A DNA stretch of 48,130 nucleotides from an uncultured Bacilli bacterium (GCA_947632375.1 CANRPF010000008.1:1-48130), one strand, 5' to 3'. Counted from the first letter of the stretch, positions 16,006 to 24,911 are shown. The notes: generated by a model from the letters alone, not told the origin. Numbers and translations: made by a program.

Positions 16006-18096
16006 CTATCCTAAGTTTACAATTACTTTTTCTTTTATTTCTTCTCCAACAGGTATATTAAAGTCTATTACTTTACCATTACCATTTAATTCATAATCTA
16101 TATTCATAAAATTAAATAAATTTATTACTTCTGATTTATTCCAATTTGTTATATCTATCATAGTTAATATGTTATAATTTGTTTTTAAAAATACTTTAGT
16201 CCCTATTATTATATTACTATTTTTACTAGGTATTTGATCTGTTATTGTATTACCATTTCCTATTATAATTGGAACTATTCCTACACTAGTTAATTTATCT
16301 TTTACTGTATTAATATCTTGATTTAAATAATTTTCTAAGTTTACATATTTTGATATATCTTTATTAGATTCTCTTTCACTTAAATTTTTATATTTAGAAA
16401 TAGATTCTACTATATTCTTAGTAGTTTTTCCCATTACTGAAGAAGAACCATCTAAGTCTTTTACTGCGATATATATTATATATTCAGGATTTTCTTTTGG
16501 AAAAATACCTGCAAAAGAACGTATATTTCTTATACCATTAGAAGTATATTCTCCTGTATCAGTAGTATACTGTGCTGTACCTGTTTTACCTATTAATCTA
16601 ACTTTATCAGTTTGATATACTTTACCTGTAGCGGCTCCATCACTTCCATTAACAGTTAAATCTAACAATTCTATCATTTTATTTACTGTATCTTCAGAAT
16701 ATACTTTTTTTAATTCTGTCTTTTTTGATTCATAAACTGTTTTACCAGATTCATCAGTTATTTTATCAACTATGTATGGTTTTAATACAGTTCCTTTATT
16801 AGTAATAGTTGTTAATGCTTGAATCATTTGTATAGGTGTTACTGTAATACCTTGACCATATGATGCTGCTGCTAATTCTGAATTATAAAGGAAGTTTACT
16901 TTTCCTGTTAATTCTCCAAATAACTCTATATCTGTCTTTTGACCAAAGCCTAAATCTGTATAGTAATCTTTTAGTATTTCTTTACCTAGTTTTTGTGCTA
17001 AAAGCGTTGCTGCTACATTCGATGAGTAAGTAAATCCTGTATCATATGTTATTGTACCCCATCCTTTATTATTCCAATCTTTTATATTATAATCATCAAC
17101 TTTTATTGTACCAGATTCATATGTATCGCTTCCATTATAGTATCCTTCTTCCATACTTGACATAAAGCTAAAAATTTTCATAGTACTTCCTGGTTCATAA
17201 GTATATGCTACTAATGGATTATTATAATTTTCAATATTTAATTTATTTGGATCAAATGTAGGTTTTGTAGCGGCAGCTTTTATTGCACCTGTTTTAGCAT
17301 CTGCTACTACTGCTATTGCCCAATCTGTAGAGTATGTATTTACTAAATCAGTTAATGCATTTTCTAAATACATTTGCATATTTGAATCAATCGTTAAATA
17401 AATATTTCTTCCATTTTTAGCTTTTGTTTCATTTACTGCTGTATTTGCAATTTGATATCCATAGGCATCTTTTTGATATTCTATAAATCCATCTTCTCCA
17501 CTTAATTCTTCATCATAGTATGATTCTATTCCCATTTCCCCTGTAATTGTTCCATCATCATTTTTTTTGGCATATCCTAATACGTATGATGCAAAACTAC
17601 CATAAGGATAATAACGTTTGCTTTCTTTTATAAAGTCTATACCAGGAAGGTTTAATTTTTCTATTTTTTCTTTAATAAGTTCACTTATTCCTCTTCCTTC
17701 TGGGCCTAATTCTACTTGATATGCTTTTCTTGATAATAGATTTCTTAGTTTTTCTGGATCCATTCCTATAACAGGAGATAGTTTTTCTACAGTTGTTTCT
17801 ATATCTACAACATGTTTTGGATTATCTTTATCTTTTGTTCTTGATTCTGATAAGTATGCAATTACTGTATATGAATTTACATTTTCAGCTAAAGCAGTTC
17901 CATCGCAATCAAAAATACTTCCACGTGATGCATATAGAGTTCTTTTTTCTGTTATTCTTGATAATGCAAATTTTTTTATATCTATACCATCTATGTAAGT
18001 ACTTGCTGAAACATATATTAATTTTGCAATAATTAAGCCAAATAAAAGAACAATGCCAATTACTATAAATTTATTTATTTTAATCGCATTATTCAT
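16006..18096 (-). CDS. ftsI: Class B penicillin-binding protein with PASTA domains
   Basis: A 696-residue septal transpeptidase that cross-links peptidoglycan peptides outside the cell. One N-terminal transmembrane helix (11-31), then the PBP dimerisation domain (ASRGSIFDCDGTALAEN from residue 56). The transpeptidase domain has S304-x-x-K307 (GSTMK), a YSSN motif and KTGTAQY. Two C-terminal PASTA repeats follow, from about residue 585 (NQDINTVKDKLTSVGIVPII and MIDITNWNKSEVINLFNFM). This matches B. subtilis Pbp2B/SpoVD or streptococcal PBP2x. Its position after mraZ-rsmH-ftsL is canonical. Ribosome site AGGTGAGGTG. Confidence 0.95.
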   Translation of the reverse strand: MNNAIKINKFIVIGIVLLFGLIIAKLIYVSASTYIDGIDIKKFALSRITEKRTLYASRGSIFDCDGTALAENVNSYTVIAYLSESRTKDKDNPKHVVDIETTVEKLSPVIGMDPEKLRNLLSRKAYQVELGPEGRGISELIKEKIEKLNLPGIDFIKESKRYYPYGSFASYVLGYAKKNDDGTITGEMGIESYYDEELSGEDGFIEYQKDAYGYQIANTAVNETKAKNGRNIYLTIDSNMQMYLENALTDLVNTYSTDWAIAVVADAKTGAIKAAATKPTFDPNKLNIENYNNPLVAYTYEPGSTMKIFSFMSSMEEGYYNGSDTYESGTIKVDDYNIKDWNNKGWGTITYDTGFTYSSNVAATLLAQKLGKEILKDYYTDLGFGQKTDIELFGELTGKVNFLYNSELAAASYGQGITVTPIQMIQALTTITNKGTVLKPYIVDKITDESGKTVYESKKTELKKVYSEDTVNKMIELLDLTVNGSDGAATGKVYQTDKVRLIGKTGTAQYTTDTGEYTSNGIRNIRSFAGIFPKENPEYIIYIAVKDLDGSSSVMGKTTKNIVESISKYKNLSERESNKDISKYVNLENYLNQDINTVKDKLTSVGIVPIIIGNGNTITDQIPSKNSNIIIGTKVFLKTNYNILTMIDITNWNKSEVINLFNFMNIDYELNGNGKVIDFNIPVGEEIKEKVIVNLG

Positions 18097-18109
18097 TATT
18101 TCACCTCAC

Positions 18110-18394
18110 CTATTTAATAAGAATTATGTTTTCATTATTATACGATAAACCATAATCTTTTGCAACGCCTTGTATATTAGAAAGACTTGCTAATTCATTT
18201 ACTTGCATTTCTAAACTTTCATTTATACTTTCTTGTTTTTCTACTTTTTTCTTTATTCTTTCTAATTCTATATTACTCTTTGACAATATTGATTTACTAG
18301 ATACAGTTAAAATTGGAGATAATACTCCTATTAATATTATTAAAAATAAACATGTTCTTTCTGCTTTTTTAAAAAAACTATTACTTTTTTTCAT
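18110..18394 (-). CDS. ftsL: FtsL-like division protein
   Basis: A 94-residue bitopic protein with one transmembrane helix (about 13-32) and a short extracellular coiled coil (IELERIKKKVEKQESINESL), ending in a segment with YGLSY. Sequence similarity across FtsL proteins is always weak. The call rests on size, topology and exact position between rsmH and the class B PBP. FtsL partners DivIB and DivIC in the divisome. Ribosome site AAAGGA. Confidence 0.8.
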   Translation of the reverse strand: MKKSNSFFKKAERTCLFLIILIGVLSPILTVSSKSILSKSNIELERIKKKVEKQESINESLEMQVNELASLSNIQGVAKDYGLSYNNENIILIK

Positions 18395-18396
18395 AA

Positions 18397-19317
18397 TTAA
18401 ATCCTTTCTACTATCCTCATCTTAGCACTAAGACTTCTTTTATTTTCTTTTATTTCTTCTTTGCTTGCTATTAAAGGCTTTGTATTAATTAATTTTATTA
18501 AAGGTTTATATTCATCTGGAATATTAGGTAAACCTTTTACAATTTCATTAACTTCACTATATTCTTTAAATGTTTGCTTTACTATTCTATCTTCTAAAGA
18601 ATGAAAAGTTATAACTACTAATCTTCCATTTTTTTTTAATAAAGAAATAGCATCAGGCAAAACACTTTTTAATACATTTAATTCATCATTAACTTCTATC
18701 CTTATAGCTTGAAATATTTGTCTTTCTGGATGATTTTTCATAAAATATTTTAAAGGAACACTTGACTTTATTATTTCCGTTAATTCTTTAGTACTTTTAA
18801 TTTGTTTAGTTTTTCTTGCATTTATTATATTTTTAGCGATTGAATTAGAATATCTTTCTTCACCATATTTGAAAAATATATTTCTTAAATCTTCATAACT
18901 ATAGTCATTTAAAACATTTAAAGCACTAAAAGTTTTATCTCTATCCATTCTCATATCTAAAACCGCATCATTCATAAAACTAAATCCACGATTCTTATCA
19001 TCTATTTGAGGACTAGATACTCCTAAATCTAAAATTATTCCATCAACTAAAGAAACAGAATTTTCTTCTAATCTCTTTTTTAAATTAACAAAATTATCTT
19101 TTATTAATTTATAATTAGTTCCAATTTTACTTAATCTTTCATTACTTTTTTCTATTGCAAAATCATCTTGATCAAAACCATAAAGATATCCATTTGGTAT
19201 ACGTTTTAATATTTCACTACTATGTCCTGCTAATCCAATAGTACCATCAACATAAATACCATCTTCTTTAATATTTAAAAATTCTATTGCTTCTTTTAAC
19301 ATGACACTGTAATGCAA
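18397..19317 (-). CDS. rsmH: 16S rRNA (cytosine-1402-N4)-methyltransferase
   Basis: A 306-residue RsmH/MraW that N4-methylates C1402 of 16S rRNA using SAM. Motifs: HYSVMLKEAIEFL at the start, DGTIGLAGHSSEIL for SAM binding, LDLGVSSPQIDDKNRGFSF, AIRIEVNDELN and VITFHSLEDRIVK. I place the start at the TTG 19315-19317. It follows the mraZ stop by one base, has GGTGGTGA as ribosome site, and gives the usual short N-terminus before HYSVML. The first in-frame ATG is 15 bases further in. The frame also stays open further upstream into mraZ. Confidence 0.93.
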   Translation of the reverse strand: MHYSVMLKEAIEFLNIKEDGIYVDGTIGLAGHSSEILKRIPNGYLYGFDQDDFAIEKSNERLSKIGTNYKLIKDNFVNLKKRLEENSVSLVDGIILDLGVSSPQIDDKNRGFSFMNDAVLDMRMDRDKTFSALNVLNDYSYEDLRNIFFKYGEERYSNSIAKNIINARKTKQIKSTKELTEIIKSSVPLKYFMKNHPERQIFQAIRIEVNDELNVLKSVLPDAISLLKKNGRLVVITFHSLEDRIVKQTFKEYSEVNEIVKGLPNIPDEYKPLIKLINTKPLIASKEEIKENKRSLSAKMRIVERI

Positions 19318-19318
19318 A

Positions 19319-19747
19319 TTAATCACCACCAAATAAGTTTTCAGCTATATTTGCAAAATTTTCTTCATTATTTATAAAGAACTCTTGCCAACTTGCTTCA
19401 TTCCATATTTCCAATCTATCATTAGCACCTATTATTACACATTCTTTTTCAAGTTTTGCATAGCTTGCTAATGGAGATGAAATACTTACTCGTCCCATTT
19501 TATCAAGTTCACATAAAGTAGCACCTGATAGAAAGAATCTAGTAAAATCACGAGAGTCTTTTTTTGTAAAAGGTAAAGCTTTTAGTTTATTTACTATATT
19601 TTCCCATTCAGGAAGTGAATATACAAATAAACATTTTTCTAAACCACGTGTTATTACAAACTTTTCTCCGATATCAAATCTAAATTTGCTAGGAATAATT
19701 AGTCTATTTTTTTCATCAATGTTATGATGATATTCACCCATTAACAT
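19319..19747 (-). CDS. mraZ: Transcriptional regulator MraZ
   Basis: A 142-residue MraZ with two SpoVT/AbrB-like swapped-hairpin domains. It starts MLMGEYHHNIDEKNRLIIPS and has the second family block CELDKMGRVSISSPL. The ATG at 19745-19747 is chosen because GGGGAG lies 5 bases upstream and it gives the universal M-x-GEYHH N-terminus; the frame is open further upstream, through the MraZ box. MraZ represses its own division operon. The direct repeats at 19751-19780 are its expected target. It is the first gene of mraZ-rsmH-ftsL-PBP. Confidence 0.95.
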   Translation of the reverse strand: MLMGEYHHNIDEKNRLIIPSKFRFDIGEKFVITRGLEKCLFVYSLPEWENIVNKLKALPFTKKDSRDFTRFFLSGATLCELDKMGRVSISSPLASYAKLEKECVIIGANDRLEIWNEASWQEFFINNEENFANIAENLFGGD

Positions 19748-19750
19748 AAT

Positions 19751-19780
19751 TACTCCCCACTTTCTTCCACAATGTACCAC
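19751..19780 (-). promoter_or_regulatory. MraZ box: three direct GTGG repeats
   Basis: Minus-strand GTGGTACATT, GTGGAAGAAA, GTGGGGAGTA: three GTGG cores spaced exactly 10 bp, directly before the mraZ start. MraZ is known to bind GTGG(A/G) direct repeats with one-turn spacing. A further GTGG lies at 19808-19811 in the promoter spacer. Confidence 0.8.
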
Positions 19781-19791
19781 TGTATGATTTA

Positions 19792-19821
19792 ATAATACAC
19801 CAATTCCCCACTAAAAAGCAA
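19792..19821 (-). promoter_or_regulatory. Promoter of the mraZ operon
   Basis: Minus-strand TTGCTT, 18-bp spacer, TATTAT. It lies between the murE terminator and the MraZ box. Confidence 0.6.
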
Positions 19822-19876
19822 TAAATAAAATATAAAAAGTAATAAATTTATTTCACTTTACAAAATTATGTAAATA

Positions 19877-19903
19877 AAAAGATCAACTCAGTTGACCTTT
19901 TTG
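19877..19903 (-). terminator. Intrinsic terminator of suf-murE operon
   Basis: Minus-strand stem AAAAGGTCAAC / GTTGATCTTTT around TGA with one G-T wobble, ending in a T-run. It overlaps the murE stop. Confidence 0.85.
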
Positions 19904-21262
19904 ATTAGTTTTTATATAATTCATAACTTCTTCTTTATCACTTAAATGTATTTTTTCTCTTCCAATAATTTGATAATCTTCATGACCTTTACCTAATATT
20001 AGTAAAGAATCATTTTTTTCTAACAACGATAAACCATATTTTATAGCGTCTTTTCTATCAAATATTATTTTATAATTATCTTTATTTACACCACTTATTA
20101 TATCATCCATTATCTTTTTTTCATCTTCACATCTAGGATTATCATTAGTAAATATTACAAAGTCTGATAAATCAGTTGCAATATTACCCATAATAGGTCT
20201 TTTTTTAGGATCTCTATCTCCACCACAACCTATTATTGTAATAATTTTACCTAGGTTATTTTCTTTATTTGCATTTATTATCTTTAAAACTGCATCTGGT
20301 GTATGAGCATAATCTATTATAGCTTTAGCGCCAAATACATTTATCGCTTCATTTCTTCCACTAGGTGGATATATTTTATTTGTTACTTTTATAATATCAT
20401 CTATACTAAAACCTATATTATTTACAAATGCTAAAGCAGTTATATAATTATATATATTAAATTTACTTAATAAATTTGTTTCTACGTTATATACTTTATT
20501 ATCATAACTAAATTCTATATTAGTAGTCATAGAATTAAATTTATAATTTATAATATGATAATCACTATCTTTAAAACCTATAGTTTTAAAATTCTTATAT
20601 TTAAAACGCATACCTGCTTCATCATCTATATTAGATATCATAACTCCATCATCTTTAATATAATTTAGTATTTTTAACTTTGCATTCATATAATTTTCCA
20701 TAGTTTTATGGAATAATAAATGATCTTCTGTTAAATTAGAAAAACCTGCTACATCAAATTTAATACCATCTATTCTATGTAATTCTAAAGCATGTGAACT
20801 AACTTCCATTACTATAACTTTAGCTCCTAATTCTTTAGCTTCTAATATTAAATTATATAAAAGTAAAATATCAGGAGTAGTATTAGGTAATACTTTAACT
20901 AATTTAGAATCCATATAAAATCCTATAGTACCTATATATGCATTTTTTATATTTAAATTAGTTAATAGCTGACTAGTTAAATAAGCAGTTGTAGTTTTTC
21001 CATTAGTACCTGTAATACCAATAAATTTAATATCTTCAAAAGACTTAGAATAATTATCTACTAAATATTTATTTAAATAATCATTAGTATCTTTAACACA
21101 TTCAGTTAAAACATCATATTCACCATGTTCACAAACTACCTTAGTTGCTTCATTTTTAATAGCTTCTTTTATATAATCATGACCATCTACTGTATTACCC
21201 TTTATTGCAACAAAAGTATCCCCTTTTTCTACTAATCTAGAATCCGTTTTTATATTTAACAT
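19883..21262 (-). CDS. murE: UDP-MurNAc-tripeptide synthetase MurE
   Basis: A 459-residue Mur ligase that adds the third amino acid to UDP-MurNAc-L-Ala-D-Glu. N-terminal substrate domain (TDSRLVEKGDTFVAIKG), ATP-binding GITGTNGKTTTAYL near residue 101, then EVSSHALELHRI and FSNLTEDHLLFHKTMENY. The C-terminal domain has IIGCGGDRDPKKRP and TNDNPRCED. A DNPR motif is associated with meso-diaminopimelate specificity, so a DAP-type wall is likely (inference). It is somewhat shorter than typical (about 490). It lies 11 bases after sufU and apart from the mraZ cluster, separated by a terminator. Ribosome site AGGAGG. Confidence 0.96.
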   Translation of the reverse strand: MLNIKTDSRLVEKGDTFVAIKGNTVDGHDYIKEAIKNEATKVVCEHGEYDVLTECVKDTNDYLNKYLVDNYSKSFEDIKFIGITGTNGKTTTAYLTSQLLTNLNIKNAYIGTIGFYMDSKLVKVLPNTTPDILLLYNLILEAKELGAKVIVMEVSSHALELHRIDGIKFDVAGFSNLTEDHLLFHKTMENYMNAKLKILNYIKDDGVMISNIDDEAGMRFKYKNFKTIGFKDSDYHIINYKFNSMTTNIEFSYDNKVYNVETNLLSKFNIYNYITALAFVNNIGFSIDDIIKVTNKIYPPSGRNEAINVFGAKAIIDYAHTPDAVLKIINANKENNLGKIITIIGCGGDRDPKKRPIMGNIATDLSDFVIFTNDNPRCEDEKKIMDDIISGVNKDNYKIIFDRKDAIKYGLSLLEKNDSLLILGKGHEDYQIIGREKIHLSDKEEVMNYIKTNQKGQLS

Positions 21263-21273
21263 AAATCCTCCTA

Positions 21274-21696
21274 CTAAATATATTTTCCTAGTAACTTTTT
21301 GATACCTTCATATGGTAACATAACACAAGTTTTTCTATTATGTTGCTTATATATTTCATCAAATGCAATACCCTCATTTAGTAAAGTTTCATCATATTCT
21401 TCTTCATTTATCATTTTCTCAAAATTATCTATATATTTATAAGCATCACTAACACTTTTACCAATAATATTTTTTAATAATATAGATGTACTTGCTGTTG
21501 AAACAGCACAAGCTTCCCCATTAAATCTAATATCTTTAATTATATTATCTTCTACTTTACAATAAATATCTATATTATCAATACAAGAAGAATTATTTGA
21601 ATTAACTGATTCATAACCTAAATTACTATTACCATCTTTATTAAATGGATGGGTATAATTATCTAATATTATTTCTCTTTTTATTTCACTATTCAT
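21274..21696 (-). CDS. sufU: Fe-S assembly sulfur-transfer protein SufU
   Basis: A 140-residue SufU-type protein. The three conserved cysteines are in NSSCIDNIDIY, FNGEACAVSTAS and KTCVMLPYEGI. They bind zinc and accept sulfur from SufS in the Firmicutes system. The start ATG overlaps the sufS stop (ATAATG), so the two partners are translationally coupled. Confidence 0.92.
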   Translation of the reverse strand: MNSEIKREIILDNYTHPFNKDGNSNLGYESVNSNNSSCIDNIDIYCKVEDNIIKDIRFNGEACAVSTASTSILLKNIIGKSVSDAYKYIDNFEKMINEEEYDETLLNEGIAFDEIYKQHNRKTCVMLPYEGIKKLLGKYI

Positions 21697-22895
21697 TATA
21701 TCATTTCTTTCAATATCTTTTCTTTATCACTTATTAAAGATATAAACTTATCTATTTCTTCATAAGTATTATAAAAATATAAACTAACTCTAATTGAATT
21801 TTTTACTCCTGTTTTACTTTTTAATATTTTGGCACAATGATTTCCAGCTCTTACACAAATATTATATTTACTTAAATAAAATGCTACATCTTGACTAAAA
21901 ATACCATCTATATTAAAAGATATTATACCAGAGTCGCTTTCTAAATTTATTATATCTACAAAAGGTAATTTAATCAACTTATCTATCATATAGCTTTTCA
22001 ATTTCTTTTCATGTTCACTTATATTATCCATTCCTATATTAGTTAAATAATCAATAGCTTTAGCAAGTCCTAAAGCTCCTGCTATATTAGGAGTACCAGC
22101 TTCTAATCTCAATGGTAAATCTTTTAAATAAACTTCATATTCATTATCAAAAGATTCATTCATACCTCCACCTAACCTAACAGGTTCTAAATTTTCCAAA
22201 AATTCACGTTTTCCATATAATACGCCAATACCCGTAGGACCACACATTTTATGCCCAGAAAAAGCTAAAAAATCTATATCACTTTTTTTAACATCAACTT
22301 TTTTATGAGGTACTAATTGTGCTCCGTCAATAACGACAAATATATCATTTGCATGTGCAAATTTACAAATGTCATCAATAGGTCTTTCATCACCTACTAC
22401 ATTAGTTATTCCTGCAATACTAATAACTTTTGTTTTATTCGTAATAGCTTTTTTTACATTATCCATAGTAACATGTAAATTATCATCTAAATCTATATAT
22501 TTTATTTTTACATTCAATTCTCTTGCAAGTTTAAACCAAGGTAATACATTAGAAGCATGTTCACTTTTAGTAAGTAATACTTCATCATTTTCTTCTAAAA
22601 TATTTTTAAAAAAGCCTTCTGCTATCATATTTAAAGAATCAGTTGTACCACTAGTAAATATAACTTCATCAAAATTAGCATTAATAAAATTTGCAACTTT
22701 CTTTCTAGCACTTTCATATAAAACATCAACTTTATAGCTTATAGAATAATCTCCTCTATGTGCATTAGCTGAATAGTTTTTATAATAATCATCTATTGCA
22801 TCAATAACAACATCTGGTTTAAAAGTAGTCGCTCCATTATCAAAATAAATAATATCATTTTTTAACATAGGAAAATCCATTCTTTTATCTATCAA
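21696..22895 (-). CDS. sufS: Cysteine desulfurase SufS
   Basis: A 399-residue PLP-dependent group II cysteine desulfurase that supplies persulfide sulfur for Fe-S clusters. Motifs: IYFDNGATTFKP, HRGDYSISYK, FTSGTTDSLN, PLP lysine in FSGHKMCGPTGIGVLYG, and active-site Cys in RAGNHCAKIL. The TTG at 22893-22895 is taken as start: a perfect AGGAGG lies 8 bases upstream, while the in-frame GTG at 22904 falls inside that ribosome site. It is in an operon with sufC, sufD, sufU and murE. Confidence 0.95.
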   Translation of the reverse strand: MIDKRMDFPMLKNDIIYFDNGATTFKPDVVIDAIDDYYKNYSANAHRGDYSISYKVDVLYESARKKVANFINANFDEVIFTSGTTDSLNMIAEGFFKNILEENDEVLLTKSEHASNVLPWFKLARELNVKIKYIDLDDNLHVTMDNVKKAITNKTKVISIAGITNVVGDERPIDDICKFAHANDIFVVIDGAQLVPHKKVDVKKSDIDFLAFSGHKMCGPTGIGVLYGKREFLENLEPVRLGGGMNESFDNEYEVYLKDLPLRLEAGTPNIAGALGLAKAIDYLTNIGMDNISEHEKKLKSYMIDKLIKLPFVDIINLESDSGIISFNIDGIFSQDVAFYLSKYNICVRAGNHCAKILKSKTGVKNSIRVSLYFYNTYEEIDKFISLISDKEKILKEMI

Positions 22896-22913
22896 TTTAA
22901 TCACCTCCTATTT

Positions 22914-23483
22914 TTAATTTAAAAATCCATTAATTAATAATTCCTCCGCTTTATTTCTTTCTATACCTTTTGATTCTAAATAAAATATAAAATCTTCATT
23001 AATAGGTGCAATTGAAGTAGCATGTAATGCAGTTACGTTTTTGCTATCTACTAATACATTAGGATAAACATTACTTTTAGCATCATTTTTATTAATTATT
23101 TTAACATTTTCATATAATTCATTCTCTAATGTATTTTCATAAACTTTACCATTTATAAAAATATCACATAATCCACCATCATTTAACCCATGTATATTAA
23201 TTTTATTATATGATTCATTTCCAACTAAATTAATATTTATTTTTAATTTAAATATATTATTAGTTTTAAACTTTAAATCATATATAAATGAAGAATTATT
23301 ATATTGATAAACATTAATTTTAAAATCTCTTTTAATAAGAGAATATTCATTTATAATTAACGAAGCATTATTATTTAATGTTATATTTAATTCATTTATA
23401 TTACTATTTTCTAACTCTATAATAGATTCTTCAATTATATTTAAATTAATAATACTTTCATTATCCAATAATATTTTATTCAT
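22914..23483 (-). CDS. sufD: Very short SufD/SufB-type scaffold protein
   Basis: A 189-residue protein. Only the C-terminal part matches SufB/SufD: SKNVTALHATSIAPINEDFI then FYLESKGIERNKAEELLINGF. This contains the His that aligns with the SufD interface histidine and the (F/L)YL-S-(R/K)G-I signature. The preceding 110 residues look like beta-helix strands (repeated N/I/L alternation). Typical SufD is about 430 residues, so half of the beta-helix and the N-terminal helical domain are missing. The start overlaps sufC by 8 bases, so it is the likely SufC partner. No second SufB-type gene follows in this operon. Confidence 0.85.
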   Translation of the reverse strand: MNKILLDNESIINLNIIEESIIELENSNINELNITLNNNASLIINEYSLIKRDFKINVYQYNNSSFIYDLKFKTNNIFKLKININLVGNESYNKINIHGLNDGGLCDIFINGKVYENTLENELYENVKIINKNDAKSNVYPNVLVDSKNVTALHATSIAPINEDFIFYLESKGIERNKAEELLINGFLN

Positions 23484-24231
23484 AATTATTTTTCTTTCTT
23501 ACATTATTTGTCCTATTATATCCTTTATTTTCTATTTCATCAGCTAGTAAATAATCTCCTGTTTCACAAATAGAACCATCTTTTAAAATATGAACATAAT
23601 CAGGTTTTAACTTATTTAATATATTAGTATGATGAGTAATTATTAAAAATGAACAATCATGATTTTCAAAATATTTTTTTAAAGAATTACTAATTACATT
23701 TAAATTATCTATATCTACACCAGAATCTATTTCATCTAATAAAACTAATTTAGGTTCCAAAACAAAAAGATGCATTAGTTCATTTTTCTTTCTTTCCCCA
23801 CCACTCATATTTTCATTAATTCCTCTATGTATAAAACTTTTATCTATACAAGCTTCTTCACAAACTTTATTCATTAAATTAGCAAATTCAAAAGCATTTA
23901 AATGTTTTCCCTTTATAGACTCTACAGCTATTTTTAACATTTCAGAATTTTTTACACCTTCTATTTCAGGAGGATTTTGATTAATTAAAAAAATACCTAA
24001 TCTTGCTCTATTAGTAGTATCTAATTTTAATAAATCTTGATTATCAAATGTAATACTACCACTTGTAACTTCATAATCTAAATCACCCATTAGTACTTTA
24101 CATATAGTACTTTTACCTGTTCCATTTAATCCCATAAGAGCATGTATTTCTCTATCTTTTATAGTTAAATTAAAATTATTTAATATTATTTTATCATTTA
24201 CTTTAACGCTTAAATTTTTTATTTCTAACAT
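23476..24231 (-). CDS. sufC: Fe-S assembly ATPase SufC
   Basis: A 251-residue ABC ATPase of the SUF scaffold. Walker A GLNGTGKST, Q-loop region LINQNPPEIEGV, signature ENMSGGERKKNE, Walker B KLVLLDEIDSGVD and switch His in LIITHHTNIL. The SGGE(R/K)K(R/K)NE signature and DSG(L/V)D after Walker B are specific to SufC. The C-terminus ends in a basic tail overlapping sufD. Ribosome site AGGTGG. First gene of the suf-murE operon. Confidence 0.96.
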   Translation of the reverse strand: MLEIKNLSVKVNDKIILNNFNLTIKDREIHALMGLNGTGKSTICKVLMGDLDYEVTSGSITFDNQDLLKLDTTNRARLGIFLINQNPPEIEGVKNSEMLKIAVESIKGKHLNAFEFANLMNKVCEEACIDKSFIHRGINENMSGGERKKNELMHLFVLEPKLVLLDEIDSGVDIDNLNVISNSLKKYFENHDCSFLIITHHTNILNKLKPDYVHILKDGSICETGDYLLADEIENKGYNRTNNVRKKNNYE

Positions 24232-24251
24232 AAAAAACCACCTAGGTATAT

Positions 24252-24261
24252 TTTAGCATAG
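24252..24261 (-). promoter_or_regulatory. Probable extended -10 promoter of suf operon
   Basis: Minus-strand ATGCTAAAAT, a TGn-extended -10, about 20 bases upstream of the sufC start. No good -35. It is divergent from the promoter at 24277-24305. Confidence 0.4.
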
Positions 24262-24276
24262 AAAGATTATTTTAAA

Positions 24277-24305
24277 TAGACATTTTTTTAATTATTTAGT
24301 ACAAT
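24277..24305 (+). promoter_or_regulatory. Promoter of small membrane protein
   Basis: TAGACA, 17-bp spacer, TACAAT, about 15 bases before the ATG at 24321. Confidence 0.55.
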
Positions 24306-24320
24306 TGTTATGGTGGTAAA

Positions 24321-24722
24321 ATGAAAAAATTAAAAAACAATAGCAAACTGCTTATTATATTAACAGTACTTGAAAGTATATTATCAGTATATTTATTAAT
24401 ATTTATGAGTTATCAAGATAAATTAAGCTTTAAAGAAAGTTCAAATGATCTTACATTATTAATACAAAATATGTATACATCAACTTGGTGGGCTTTAATA
24501 ATTACTATGGTAATATTTATTAGTATATTAACTATAACAAGCATTATTTATAAAAAACAATATTTACATTTTATATCTATATTAATATGGGTAGCCCTTT
24601 TAATATTAGCTTTAGATTTTACTAAAAAATTTATGTATAATCTATCTAACTTAGCTATATTCGTTCCTATAATATTAATAAATATAAAAGCTTACTATAA
24701 TCAAAAAAGCTATATAAAATAG
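24321..24722 (+). CDS. Small four-helix membrane protein, plus strand
   Basis: 133 residues with four predicted transmembrane helices (about 9-30, 57-75, 82-101, 106-124); no family recognised. It is one of only two plus-strand genes in the window. Support for it being real: GGTGG ribosome site 4 bases before the ATG, its own promoter, and a strong terminator right at its stop codon. No link to the divergent suf genes is evident. Confidence 0.8.
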   Translation: MKKLKNNSKLLIILTVLESILSVYLLIFMSYQDKLSFKESSNDLTLLIQNMYTSTWWALIITMVIFISILTITSIIYKKQYLHFISILIWVALLILALDFTKKFMYNLSNLAIFVPIILINIKAYYNQKSYIK

Positions 24723-24750
24723 ACGAAGAATCATTCTTCGTCTTTTTCTT
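24721..24750 (+). terminator. Terminator of plus-strand gene, shared with opposite gene
   Basis: Stem GACGAAGAAT / ATTCTTCGTC with a one-base centre, followed by TTTTTCTTT on the plus strand. It overlaps the last codons of the minus-strand gene at 24731. Confidence 0.85.
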
Positions 24751-24910
24751 TAATATCTGTATTTTCATACGTTGTCTCTTCACTATCAGGTACTTTATAA
24801 TCTAATTCTAAAAAAGCATCTTTGATAGCAATTTTAATTATATAATATAAAAGATAAGAAACTAAAGCGATTAACGCTATATAAAATATACCTATTAATA
24901 TATTAATCAT
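24731..24910 (-). CDS. Small single-pass membrane protein
   Basis: A 59-residue protein starting MINILIGIFYIALIAL: one transmembrane helix then an acidic tail (VPDSEETTYENTD...). I start it at ATG 24908-24910, just after the spoVS stop; the longer alternative would be a TTG overlapping spoVS by 14 bases. Function unknown. It is co-transcribed with spoVS, and the spacing suggests coupled translation. Confidence 0.7.
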   Translation of the reverse strand: MINILIGIFYIALIALVSYLLYYIIKIAIKDAFLELDYKVPDSEETTYENTDIKEKDEE

Positions 24911-24911
24911 A

